From contig NZ_CP072800.1 in the NCBI RefSeq assembly GCF_017901155.1, forward strand, positions 3,003,283 to 3,067,282: a stretch of DNA of 64,000 bases, written 5' to 3'. Below, piece after piece: positions 15,304-29,691 of the stretch. The notes under the pieces were generated by a model. The model made no database searches and was not told the origin of the DNA. It saw only the letters and a program-made list of their open reading frames with translations. A program made the translations under genes and the position numbers. The DNA is from Candidatus Thiothrix anitrata (GTDB taxonomy: Bacteria > Pseudomonadota > Gammaproteobacteria > Thiotrichales > Thiotrichaceae). Each line of letters opens with the position of its first letter. Positions within the stretch are counted from its first letter, which is position 1.

Positions 15304-16269
15304 CTACAACTGGTTACGCAGCATCAACTCACCCGGATGCGGGCTAAGGTAGTGTTGCCGCCCGATATAAGGCTGCGGATGCCGCCGAAAATGGTGTTTC
15401 AATAATGTCACCGGCACTACCAGCGGCACATAGCCTTGGCGGTATTGATGAATAGTGTCGAGTAATTCCTCACGATCCAGCGCGTCAATGTGCGGTTTCA
15501 AATAACCCATCAGGTGCATTAACACATTCGCATGACGACCGCGTGTCACCCGTTTGGATAACGCCGCCATCAGCAAGATAATGTATTCCTCACCCAATGC
15601 TGCTAAATCCGTGACCGCACCGGCTTGCGCCACTTTTTGCCCCAATTGACGCGCAATATCTTGGTCGTGCGCCATCAGCATGTATTTGTGATCTGCATGG
15701 AAATCGACCAATGACGCAGGCGTTAACCCCGTTGCCAGCAAATCCCGCCAACGGTGATAAACAAATACCCGCCCGATGAAATTTTCACGCAATACCGGGT
15801 CACACAATCGCCCTTCTTCTTCCATCGGTAACAGCGGGAAACGCGCCCGCAATGCCTGTGCAAACAAGCCTACGCCATCACGTTCCGGGGGTAAGTTGGG
15901 TTTCAGCGGGTCGTAAACTTTGACACGTTCCATCCCGCAACTGGGTGAGCTTTTTTTGAGGATGTAACCGCAAACCTCGCTGACTTGCGCCACCACTTTA
16001 TCCAGATAATGGGCTAAGGCTTGGGTGTGATCGACGCTGGCATCTTTAACATTGACCGCACGTATTTGACTATCGCGGCGGATTAAACGAATCGTCGGGC
16101 GCGGAATCCCCAACCCTGCACCGACCTCCGGGCATAAGGGCAAAAAGTCGAAGTATTGACCCAAGGTTCCCGTGATATAACCGTCACGTTTGTGGCTGCC
16201 GTCATAACGCACTTCCTGCCCAATCAGGCACGCGCTGACCCCTACTTTTATCCGCTGAAAATCACACAT
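15304..16269 (-). CDS. DUF523-DUF1722 fusion (TudS-like plus YbgA-like)
   Basis: Protein of 321 residues. The first half is DUF523, the family of thiouracil desulfidase TudS. It keeps three conserved cysteines in VSACLIG (C14), PLCPEVG (C46) and KSSPSCGM (C110), which hold a [4Fe-4S] cluster in TudS. The second half is DUF1722 (YbgA-like), with FHADHKYMLMAHD and the terminal RRHPQPYIGRQHYLSPHP. The fused form is common in gammaproteobacteria. A role in removing or recycling sulfur from thiolated nucleobases is an inference from TudS; the DUF1722 role is unknown. Confidence 0.9.
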   Translation of the reverse strand: MCDFQRIKVGVSACLIGQEVRYDGSHKRDGYITGTLGQYFDFLPLCPEVGAGLGIPRPTIRLIRRDSQIRAVNVKDASVDHTQALAHYLDKVVAQVSEVCGYILKKSSPSCGMERVKVYDPLKPNLPPERDGVGLFAQALRARFPLLPMEEEGRLCDPVLRENFIGRVFVYHRWRDLLATGLTPASLVDFHADHKYMLMAHDQDIARQLGQKVAQAGAVTDLAALGEEYIILLMAALSKRVTRGRHANVLMHLMGYLKPHIDALDREELLDTIHQYRQGYVPLVVPVTLLKHHFRRHPQPYIGRQHYLSPHPGELMLRNQL

Positions 16270-16343
16270 GATGCCAAGTTTATCCCAAATTATTCGTTAC
16301 CGATGTTATCCTTTCGCACGAATAAAGCAATCAAACGGACATT

Positions 16344-18440
16344 ATGCGAGACTATTTTCATCATTACGTCTATGGGTTTATTCTTTGGTCGATATGCGCA
16401 CTGCCGGTATTCGCGGTAGATACCCTGACGGCAAATGCATTACTGGACGATTTACGACGGCAAGTAGGCGCGGCTGAACAAACATTTGCGCAAAACAAAG
16501 ATGACGTAACGCAACTAGAGCAATTAGCAACCGCCAGCACCCATTTAGCGCAACAAGCGCAAACCTGTTTAAGCGATTACACCCAAAATCAAACCCAAGC
16601 CCAGCAAGCGATTGAGAGCCTCGGTGCTGCCAGCAGCGACGATTTACCCGACATTAAAAATAAGCGCAAAGAGCTGGAACAAAGCCGCCAAGCTGCGGAA
16701 AAAGTATTGTCGCAATGCCGTTTATTTAGTTTGCGCATCAATACCTTGTTGGAAGAAATCAGTAAATCACGCCAAACCCTGTTACACGATCAACTGCTGA
16801 CCCCGACGCATTCAATACTGAGTCACTTAGAAGCATTGTTACAGCCGGAAGTGTGGAAGCTGGATATTATCAATACCGCGAATACCTTGTGGCAGCCGGA
16901 AATTGCTTGGCTTCACTTGCCCATCGCACTGCTTTACGGTGTGGGTGGCTTGATGTTGGGGCTGTTTTGGCGCAAACGGGCGCGGAATACGCATCAGGCT
17001 CGCCAGCTTGCACTAACCACCACCAGCCCGACGCTGGGGCAGACTTGGCGATACGGGCAACAGTTTATGCCGTATTTGCTGTCGCTGGCTTGCGTGCTGA
17101 TCGCATTCCAACTGCATCCGCTGGGTATACCGCCACTGCCTGACAATGATTTATTGGGTTTAGCGCACATTGTTGGCGGGACGCTGCTGGCATTAGGCTT
17201 GATTCGGGTGTTGTGGCTGTTATCGGGGCGTTTGGCTTTTTTGCGCTACACCCGTTTGTATTTACTGGCGGTGGTGGCATTGCTGGTCGCTATCGGTAGT
17301 TTATGGCTGGGTTATCGCAATTTTGCGCACTTGTTAATCAGCGGCGTAACCGGATCGCTGGTGGTATTGTTAACGGCGTGGCTGTTGTTACAAATCCCCA
17401 AAGAAATCTTTGATGGTCTTGACGAAGGTCGCGCACCTTGGCAACAGCGCATTCGCCAGCATTTAGGCTTAAGAACGAACCAATTTGTACCGGGTTTGGT
17501 GTGGTTGCGTCTGACGCTGGCACTGAGCATTACCGGCATTTCGGTGTTATTGCTGCTACGCCTGTGGGGAATGCCGGAGCAATATCTCACCCTGTTGCTG
17601 AACCGACTGGATAGCGGTTTTGAAATTGCCGGTTTTAAACTGGAACCATTGCGCATTATCGGCGGCTTACTGGTAATTGCGCTGCTGATCAGCATGACCC
17701 ACGTACTGAAAACACACGTCGCGGAAAACTGGCTGCAACGCACCGGATTAAGCCGTGGCGCACAAGAAACGGCTACTACAGTTTCCGGTTATATTGGGAT
17801 TTTGCTGGCTATTTTACTGGGCTTATCCGTTGCCGGGATTGAATTCAAAAACCTCGCGATTATCGCCGGGGCATTATCCGTCGGTATCGGTTTTGGCTTA
17901 CAAAACATTGTGAATAACTTTGTTTCCGGCCTGATTTTATTGTTTGAACGCCCGATTCGCAAAGGCGACTGGATCAAAGTCGGCAATGCTGAAGGTTACG
18001 TGCGCGACATTAGCATTCGCTCAACCACGATTCAGGCGTTTGATCATTCCGATATTATTGTGCCGAATTCGGAAATTATTTCCGGGCAAGTCACCAATAT
18101 GATGCTCAATGACAACGTGGGGCGCATTATTATTCCCATCAGCGTGGCTTACGGCTCAGATTCAGAACGGGTCATGCACATTTTACAAGCCGTCGCCAAT
18201 ACACACCCAACTGTAGTGAAAAACGATCAAACCATGCGTATTACTGTGCTATGCCAAGGCTTTGGCGAGGAATCACTGAAATTCGAGTTACGCTGTTTCG
18301 TAGCGAATATCGAAGCACGTATCGGCGTAACTAGCGAATTGAACCTAGCAATTGATAAAGCATTCCGCCAAGATGGTATTGAACTCCCCGCATTGTGCCT
18401 TGGATCACGTCGCGTTGCTGCTGCATCCGATAACGTATAG
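16344..18440 (+). CDS. Large MscS-type mechanosensitive channel
   Basis: Protein of 698 residues. A signal peptide is followed by a periplasmic region of about 150 residues with alternating charged, coiled-coil-like helices (EQTFAQNKDDVTQLEQ). Then about nine to eleven membrane helices follow. The MscS core begins near residue 490: the pore helix is GALSVGIGFGLQNIVNN, then the beta-domain FERPIRKGDWIKV, and DHSDIIVPNSEIISGQVTN. This is the KefA/MscK/YbdG-like extended architecture and acts as an osmotic safety valve in the inner membrane. No strong ribosome site is seen. It ends 19 bases before tRNA-Arg. Confidence 0.9.
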   Translation: MRDYFHHYVYGFILWSICALPVFAVDTLTANALLDDLRRQVGAAEQTFAQNKDDVTQLEQLATASTHLAQQAQTCLSDYTQNQTQAQQAIESLGAASSDDLPDIKNKRKELEQSRQAAEKVLSQCRLFSLRINTLLEEISKSRQTLLHDQLLTPTHSILSHLEALLQPEVWKLDIINTANTLWQPEIAWLHLPIALLYGVGGLMLGLFWRKRARNTHQARQLALTTTSPTLGQTWRYGQQFMPYLLSLACVLIAFQLHPLGIPPLPDNDLLGLAHIVGGTLLALGLIRVLWLLSGRLAFLRYTRLYLLAVVALLVAIGSLWLGYRNFAHLLISGVTGSLVVLLTAWLLLQIPKEIFDGLDEGRAPWQQRIRQHLGLRTNQFVPGLVWLRLTLALSITGISVLLLLRLWGMPEQYLTLLLNRLDSGFEIAGFKLEPLRIIGGLLVIALLISMTHVLKTHVAENWLQRTGLSRGAQETATTVSGYIGILLAILLGLSVAGIEFKNLAIIAGALSVGIGFGLQNIVNNFVSGLILLFERPIRKGDWIKVGNAEGYVRDISIRSTTIQAFDHSDIIVPNSEIISGQVTNMMLNDNVGRIIIPISVAYGSDSERVMHILQAVANTHPTVVKNDQTMRITVLCQGFGEESLKFELRCFVANIEARIGVTSELNLAIDKAFRQDGIELPALCLGSRRVAAASDNV

Positions 18441-18459
18441 AATGCACAGCCTGCACGCT

Positions 18460-18531
18460 GGCTCCATAGTTTAATGGATAAAACGGCCCCCTCCTAAGGG
18501 GCAGCTACAGGTTCGATTCCTGTTGGGGCCG
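18460..18531 (+). tRNA. tRNA-Arg, anticodon CCT
   Basis: A complete cloverleaf can be folded: acceptor GGCTCCA with TGGGGCC, D-stem GTTT/AAAC, anticodon stem GCCCC/GGGGC with loop CTCCTAA (anticodon CCT, reads AGG), T-stem ACAGG/CCTGT with loop TTCGATT, discriminator G at 18531. The 3' CCA is not encoded (CAC follows), so it is added afterwards. tRNA-Arg(CCT) genes are frequent integration sites, but I found no duplicated 3' end nearby. Confidence 0.93.
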
Positions 18532-18702
18532 CACCCGTGCTCTTCGCTATGCCACCAAGATGCCACACCGTAACTACCATCTGTCCACTAATTCGCGCTT
18601 TTCATCCCAGCTCTGTCTATTGCGTCTATACTCAGTACCATAATCCAATAGTACTTCCGTATTAAGCAGCCGTATTACCCCAATCGACAAGGAGCAGTCT
18701 GT

Positions 18703-24994
<6,292 letters not shown>

Positions 24995-25049
24995 AGCGAC
25001 ATCCTCGGATTTTTGATTATGCAGCAAATTATACCGCGCAATAGCCCAA

Positions 25050-25095
25050 GAAGATGCACAAAAGTAACGAACCATGCAAAATCGCCGACGCTGTG
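25050..25095. repeat. 46-bp imperfect direct repeat, left copy
   Basis: GAAGATGCACA (25050-25060), eight unlike bases, then 27 identical bases (25069-25095; GAACCATGCAAAATCGCC and on to GCTGTG). The same arrangement recurs at 26125-26170. The two copies bracket the GNAT and HTH genes, 1075 bp apart start to start. Confidence 0.85.
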
Positions 25096-25128
25096 TTACG
25101 CAAGCAAGTTCAGACTCTCTTTCGTTGT

Positions 25129-25155
25129 CAACTATACGAAGTTATCGTATAGTTG
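25129..25155. promoter_or_regulatory. Perfect palindrome before the GNAT gene
   Basis: CAACTATACGA and TCGTATAGTTG are perfect 11-bp arms around AGTTA. There is no T-run, so it is not an intrinsic terminator. It lies about 90 bases before the acetyltransferase start and is most simply an operator, perhaps for the HTH protein of the same cassette. Positions 25133-25145 (TATACGAAGTTAT) are identical to one 13-bp arm of loxP; a second arm in loxP spacing is absent. Confidence 0.5.
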
Positions 25156-25243
25156 TTGCAAAGTGATACCAGAGAAAAGTTATGCCTCAACTGCCCAGTT
25201 TTGTTTCAAACGCAGTAAATACAGTAATTTTGAAAGATACGGC

Positions 25244-25780
25244 ATGATTCACCAAATTCTGAATAAATTAAAACAAAAAGAGATAGAAGAGCTATTTACT
25301 TCTGTATTCACTTCATCAGAGGGCGAAAAGGAAGGGAAATTGATTGGTAATCTTTCTGCACAATTAGCATCAAACATCGACAATAATGAGATAATCTGTT
25401 TCGGTAGCTATAAAAATAAAACGCTCATTGCTTCTATTTTCTTCAGTCGCCTTCACTTTAATCAGTCTATTCAGGTTTTCATGCTTGCCCCTGTTGCAGT
25501 AAGTACTGAACATCAGGGAAAAGGCATTGGGCAGGCATTAATCAAGTACGGGTTAAATGCACTCAAAAATCGCGCTGTTGATGTTGCTGTCACCTATGGA
25601 GATCCATCCTTTTATTCAAAGGTGGGATTTCAGGCTGTTTCAGAAAATGTAATTCAGGCTCCACTAAGGCTGTCAATGCCCTTTGGCTGGCTCGGTCAAT
25701 CGTTAACGGGAAAGGCAATTCCAGCTATTAATGAACGTCCAGTGTGCGTTAAGGCATTTAATAATCCTATTTACTGGTAA
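25244..25780 (+). CDS. GNAT family N-acetyltransferase, YhbS-like
   Basis: Protein of 178 residues. The acetyl-CoA motif A is present as LAPVAVSTEHQGKGIGQALIKYGL, and FYSKVGFQAV is the usual downstream element. The order and the end (plain beta-strand region with AINERPVC) resemble YhbS-type predicted acetyltransferases; the substrate is unknown. The gene is clearly richer in A+T than its neighbours. It lies with the HTH gene between two 46-bp direct repeats, a sign of acquired DNA. The ATG at 25244 has only a weak ribosome site. A toxin of the GNAT class is possible but the layout does not favour it. Confidence 0.8.
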   Translation: MIHQILNKLKQKEIEELFTSVFTSSEGEKEGKLIGNLSAQLASNIDNNEIICFGSYKNKTLIASIFFSRLHFNQSIQVFMLAPVAVSTEHQGKGIGQALIKYGLNALKNRAVDVAVTYGDPSFYSKVGFQAVSENVIQAPLRLSMPFGWLGQSLTGKAIPAINERPVCVKAFNNPIYW

Positions 25781-25808
25781 CTGTCATATCCCGAATAAGG
25801 TGATTAGC

Positions 25809-26123
25809 ATGAAAAAACGTAATTTATTTGACGAATTGATGGAAGGTGTTGAAGCACTCAAAGCAGAACGTGAGGGCAAAATCACCTTGAAACGAGTGCA
25901 ATTAGAGGTACTCGAATCGCCTGCAATTCAGCCCAGTGAAATATTGAAATTACGTGAATCTCGCCACTTGTCGCGCTCTGTATTCACTAATGCGATACGT
26001 ACAAACCCGCGCACCGTAGAAAGTTGGGAGCAAGGGCGTAGTAAACCTAATCCTCATGCTGTTCTATTAATGCGTTTGGTTGAAAAGTATCCAGAAACAC
26101 TGGAGCATTTGCGAGCTATTTGA
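25809..26123 (+). CDS. HTH antitoxin-like protein, NadS/HigA type
   Basis: Protein of 104 residues. The start MKKRNLFDELMEGVEALK, the Xre-type HTH (SEILKLRESRHLSRSVFTNA), and the motif RTNPRTVESWEQGRSKPNPHA are characteristic of antitoxins encoded after RelE/HigB-type toxins. Here the preceding gene is a GNAT acetyltransferase and no RelE-like frame is present. It is therefore an orphan antitoxin, a regulator of the cassette, or the partner of the GNAT protein. AAGG precedes the ATG at 25809; 28 bases separate it from the GNAT stop. Confidence 0.8.
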   Translation: MKKRNLFDELMEGVEALKAEREGKITLKRVQLEVLESPAIQPSEILKLRESRHLSRSVFTNAIRTNPRTVESWEQGRSKPNPHAVLLMRLVEKYPETLEHLRAI

Positions 26124-26124
26124 G

Positions 26125-26170
26125 GAAGATGCACACAGGCGATGAACCATGCAAAATCGCCGACGCTGTG
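26125..26170. repeat. 46-bp imperfect direct repeat, right copy
   Basis: Second copy of the repeat at 25050-25095. The outer 11 and inner 27 bases are identical; the eight bases between differ. It begins 1 base after the HTH stop codon and ends 36 bases before the metY start, so it lies in the metY leader. Confidence 0.85.
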
Positions 26171-26206
26171 GTATACCTTCACCTCCAACCAAAGGAGGAC
26201 TCATCC

Positions 26207-27481
26207 ATGAAAAAAGAAACCATTTCAATCCACGGTGGCTATACCACCGACCCGACTACCAAATCGGTTGCTGTACCGATTTACCAAACCGTTTCTTACG
26301 AGTTTGACAATGCACAGCACGGCGCAGATTTGTTCAACCTCGCGGTTCCGGGCAACATTTACACACGCTTGATGAACCCCACCAATGACGTGCTGGAAAA
26401 GCGGGTAGCAGAACTCGAAGGCGGTTTAGCCGGATTAGTCGTCAGTTCCGGGATGGCGGCAATCAATTACGCGATCCTGACGATTGCGGAAGCTGGCGAC
26501 AATATCGTTGCTACCCCGCAACTGTACGGCGGCACGTATACTTTATTTGCGCACATGCTGCCTAAACAGGGTATCGAAGTGCGTTTTGCGGAAAACGACA
26601 GCCCGGAAGCCATCGAAAAGCTGATTGATGCCAAAACCAAAGCGGTTTTCTGCGAAACCATCGGCAACCCAGCGGGCAATATCGTTGACATCGAAGCCAT
26701 TGCCAGCGCGGCTCACAAACACGGGGTCGCGGTCATCGTTGATAACACCGTGGCAACCCCAATTTTGTGTACGCCGATTGATTACGGCGCGGACATTGTG
26801 GTACACGCCCTCACCAAATACATCGGCGGGCACGGCAATTCCCTCGGCGGGATTATTGTCGATTCTGGCAAATTCCCTTGGGCAGACCACAAAGAACGTT
26901 ACCCAGTATTGAATCAGCCTGAACCGTCTTATCACGGCGTGGTATACACCGAAGCGTTGGGTGCAGCAGCTTATATCGGGCGGGCGCGGACAGTGCCATT
27001 ACGCAATACCGGCTCGGCATTGTCGCCCTTCAATGCCTTCTTGATTCTGCAAGGGTTGGAAACACTGGCATTGCGGATGGAACGCCACTGCGATAACGCT
27101 ATTGCCGTCGCTAAATACCTGCAAAACCACCCGAAAGTCGAATGGGTTAACTTTGCAGCATTGCCTGAAGACAAGTATCACGCACTGGCGCAAAAATACT
27201 TCGATGGCAAACCCGCGTCCCTCATGACCTTCGGGATCAAAGGCGGCTTTGACGCAGGCATTAAGTTCTACGACCAATTGCAGATGATTAAACGCTTGGT
27301 CAATATTGGCGATGCAAAATCACTGGCTTGCCACCCAGCTTCCACCACTCACCGCCAGTTGACCGGAGACGAACAACTGCGAGCGGGTGTACGCCCGGAA
27401 ACCATCCGCATCAGTGTCGGAATCGAACACATCGACGACATTATTGCGGATCTGGAACAAGCATTCGCAATCGTTAACTGA
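26207..27481 (+). CDS. metY: O-acetylhomoserine sulfhydrylase MetY
   Basis: PLP enzyme of 424 residues of the Cys/Met metabolism family that makes homocysteine from O-acetylhomoserine and sulfide. The PLP lysine is in VVHALTKYIGGHGNSLGG; SSGMAAINYAIL and the C-terminal HPASTTHRQL / RPETIRISVGIEHIDD are typical. Length and the internal region around TEALGAAAYIGRARTVPLR fit MetY rather than MetZ or cystathionine synthase. AAAGGAGG just before the ATG at 26207 fixes the start. Sulfide use suits a sulfur-oxidising cell. Confidence 0.92.
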   Translation: MKKETISIHGGYTTDPTTKSVAVPIYQTVSYEFDNAQHGADLFNLAVPGNIYTRLMNPTNDVLEKRVAELEGGLAGLVVSSGMAAINYAILTIAEAGDNIVATPQLYGGTYTLFAHMLPKQGIEVRFAENDSPEAIEKLIDAKTKAVFCETIGNPAGNIVDIEAIASAAHKHGVAVIVDNTVATPILCTPIDYGADIVVHALTKYIGGHGNSLGGIIVDSGKFPWADHKERYPVLNQPEPSYHGVVYTEALGAAAYIGRARTVPLRNTGSALSPFNAFLILQGLETLALRMERHCDNAIAVAKYLQNHPKVEWVNFAALPEDKYHALAQKYFDGKPASLMTFGIKGGFDAGIKFYDQLQMIKRLVNIGDAKSLACHPASTTHRQLTGDEQLRAGVRPETIRISVGIEHIDDIIADLEQAFAIVN

Positions 27482-27506
27482 CGGCTCTCGCGCCGCCTTG
27501 TATAAT
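27477..27506 (+). promoter_or_regulatory. Possible promoter of aguAB
   Basis: TATAAT at 27501-27506 is a perfect -10 element 30 bases before the aguA start. A weak -35 match (ACTGAC, 27477-27482) lies 18 bases upstream, across the metY stop. The element would give the aguAB pair its own transcript. Confidence 0.4.
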
Positions 27507-27535
27507 CGCTGTTTTCCTCCAACATTGAAAACAGC

Positions 27536-28576
27536 ATGGAATCACGCAACTTTCTTCCCGAGTGGCACACCCAATGGGGTGTGCTATTGGCTTGGCCTCA
27601 CCCCGACACTGATTGGGCTGATAACCTCGCCGCCGCCGAAACCTGTTACGCCGAAATCGTACAGGCGATTAGCCAACGCCAAGCCGTGTTATTGTTATGC
27701 CATGATGACGCGCATCAAGCCCACATTGAAAGCGTTTTAGCTGCCAGCAGCAGCGAGCGCGGGCGGATGCATTACGTGCAAATGCCTTACAACGATACTT
27801 GGGCGCGGGATTTTGGCTTTATTACGGTGCTGGTCGCGGGCAAACCGCGCTTATTGGACTTCACTTTCAACGCTTGGGGCGGCAAATTCGACGCGGCCTT
27901 GGATAACGCGGTCAATGCCAAACTGTTGCAACACCCGTTGCTGGCAGGTCAAACGCTCGAAGCGCACCCGCTGGTCATGGAAGGCGGCAGTCTCGAAACC
28001 GATGGGCAAGGCACGTTACTCACCACCGAAATTTGCCTGCTTAACCCCAATCGCAACCCTAGCCTCGACCGCGCCCAGATCGAAACCCAATTGCGCAGCA
28101 GTTTAGGGGTGGAACGGATTTTGTGGCTGGCAAACGGGCATCTGGAAGGCGACGACACCGACGCGCACATTGATACGCTGGCACGGTTCGCCGATGCGCA
28201 TACCCTGATTTACATGAGTTGCGATGACCCTAGCGATTCACACTATGGCGCGTTGCAGGCAATGCAAACCGAGTTGCAGGCATTGCGTCAAACGGATGGC
28301 ACGCCGTATCGCTTGTTGCCAGTGCCATTGCCAGCGGGTATTTATGCAGACGGACGACGTTTGCCCGCCAGTTACGTGAACTTTTTAATCGTTAACGGTG
28401 CGGTATTATTGCCGGTGTATGGCGATGAGCGCACCGACCCGATAGCGATTGCGCAAACTCAAGCAGCATTTCCGCAGCATGACATTATTCCGATTGATTG
28501 CCGGGCGTTGATTGCCCAAAACGGCAGTCTCCACTGCGTCACTATGCAAATTCCACACGAGGTCGTCACTGCATGA
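27536..28576 (+). CDS. aguA: Agmatine deiminase AguA
   Basis: Protein of 346 residues of the Porphyromonas-type peptidylarginine deiminase fold. It converts agmatine to N-carbamoylputrescine and ammonia. Marks are NDTWARDFGFI, the substrate region LVMEGGSLETDG, HLEGDDTDAHIDTLARF with the catalytic acid and histidine, and the nucleophile cysteine near the end (GSLHCVTMQIP). Normal length. It overlaps aguB by ATGA, so the pair forms a two-step putrescine route. Confidence 0.93.
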   Translation: MESRNFLPEWHTQWGVLLAWPHPDTDWADNLAAAETCYAEIVQAISQRQAVLLLCHDDAHQAHIESVLAASSSERGRMHYVQMPYNDTWARDFGFITVLVAGKPRLLDFTFNAWGGKFDAALDNAVNAKLLQHPLLAGQTLEAHPLVMEGGSLETDGQGTLLTTEICLLNPNRNPSLDRAQIETQLRSSLGVERILWLANGHLEGDDTDAHIDTLARFADAHTLIYMSCDDPSDSHYGALQAMQTELQALRQTDGTPYRLLPVPLPAGIYADGRRLPASYVNFLIVNGAVLLPVYGDERTDPIAIAQTQAAFPQHDIIPIDCRALIAQNGSLHCVTMQIPHEVVTA

Positions 28577-29460
28577 GCCGTCCACTCACCGTCGCTGTGG
28601 TGCAACACAGCAATTGCGCCGATTACACTGCTAATTTAGCCAGCAGCATTCAAGGTATTCGGCGTGCCGCCGCGCAAGGTGCAAACCTCGTAATGTTGCA
28701 GGAATTGCACACCGGGCTGTATTTTTGCCAAGTGGAAGACACCGATTACTTCGATTTAGCCGAAACCATTCCCGGCCCTAGCACCGATACCTTGGGGCAA
28801 CTCGCGGCGGAACTGGGGATTGTGATTGTGTGTTCCTTGTTTGAAAAACGCGCCACGGGTTTGTATCACAATACGGCAGTGGTGCTGGATACTGACGGTA
28901 GCATTGCGGGGAAATACCGCAAAATGCACATCCCCGATGACCCCGGTTACTACGAGAAATTCTATTTCACCCCCGGCGATTTGGGCTTTACCCCAATTAA
29001 AACCAGCCTCGCCACCTTGGGCGTATTGGTGTGTTGGGATCAATGGTATCCCGAAGCGGCGCGGTTAATGGCTTTAGCCGGGGCGGAATTACTGCTTTAC
29101 CCCACCGCAATTGGCTGGAACCCGCAAGACACCCCGGAAGAACAAGCGCGGCAACGCGACGCATGGATCACGGTGCAACGCTCCCACGCGGTAGCCAATA
29201 ACATTCCAGTATTAAGTGCCAATCGGGTAGGCTTTGAAGGCGACCCCAGTGCGCAAACCGCTGGCAGTCAATTTTGGGGTTCGAGCATGATTGTCGGCTG
29301 GCAAGGGGAATTACTGGCGCAGGCGGATACCACCAGCACCACCGAATTGGTCTTCACCTTGGATATGGATCGCACCGAACAAGTACGCCGCTGGTGGCCT
29401 TACTTGCGGGATCGGCGCATTGATGCGTACCAAGACATTACCCGGCGTTACCGCGACTGA
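28573..29460 (+). CDS. aguB: N-carbamoylputrescine amidase AguB
   Basis: Nitrilase-family protein of 295 residues that hydrolyses N-carbamoylputrescine to putrescine, CO2 and ammonia. The Glu-Lys-Cys triad is visible in LQELHTG, GKYRKMHIPDDPG and LVCWDQWYPEAAR. LLYPTAIGW and the end DRRIDAYQDI are typical. The ATG at 28573 overlaps the aguA stop. Confidence 0.93.
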   Translation: MSRPLTVAVVQHSNCADYTANLASSIQGIRRAAAQGANLVMLQELHTGLYFCQVEDTDYFDLAETIPGPSTDTLGQLAAELGIVIVCSLFEKRATGLYHNTAVVLDTDGSIAGKYRKMHIPDDPGYYEKFYFTPGDLGFTPIKTSLATLGVLVCWDQWYPEAARLMALAGAELLLYPTAIGWNPQDTPEEQARQRDAWITVQRSHAVANNIPVLSANRVGFEGDPSAQTAGSQFWGSSMIVGWQGELLAQADTTSTTELVFTLDMDRTEQVRRWWPYLRDRRIDAYQDITRRYRD

Positions 29461-29463
29461 AAA

Positions 29464-29589
29464 TCAGCGTAAAAATGGAATCCAGCTCCACAGATCGCTG
29501 CAATCATTCCAGCAATCGCTGATAGCCAGCAGCATTACAACAAAGGTAACAACAAGCACAGCTAAAATTATTTTGATGTCGGTCGTCAT
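29464..29589 (-). CDS. Small single-span membrane peptide
   Basis: An ORF of 41 codons (MTTDIKIILAVL..., ending WSWIPFLR) has an excellent ribosome site, AAGGAGCT, seven bases before its ATG at 29589. Residues 5-23 are a hydrophobic helix, followed by a Cys/Trp-rich end with two cysteines four residues apart. It lies about 100 bases downstream of guaA on the same strand and ends 4 bases from the convergent aguB stop. No family is recognised. Support is the ribosome site and the membrane-helix composition only. Confidence 0.5.
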   Translation of the reverse strand: MTTDIKIILAVLVVTFVVMLLAISDCWNDCSDLWSWIPFLR

Positions 29590-29691
29590 TTGGGGTAGCT
29601 CCTTGAACTCCCCCAAACAATAGCCCAACTGTAACGTTACATCCGCGCTTGTCCGACGAATGGCATAAGGTCAACGGTGAATGGCGGGTCT

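Noticed and set aside
25129-25155. A functional loxP site
   Set aside because: Only one 13-bp arm matches; the second arm and 8-bp spacer are absent.
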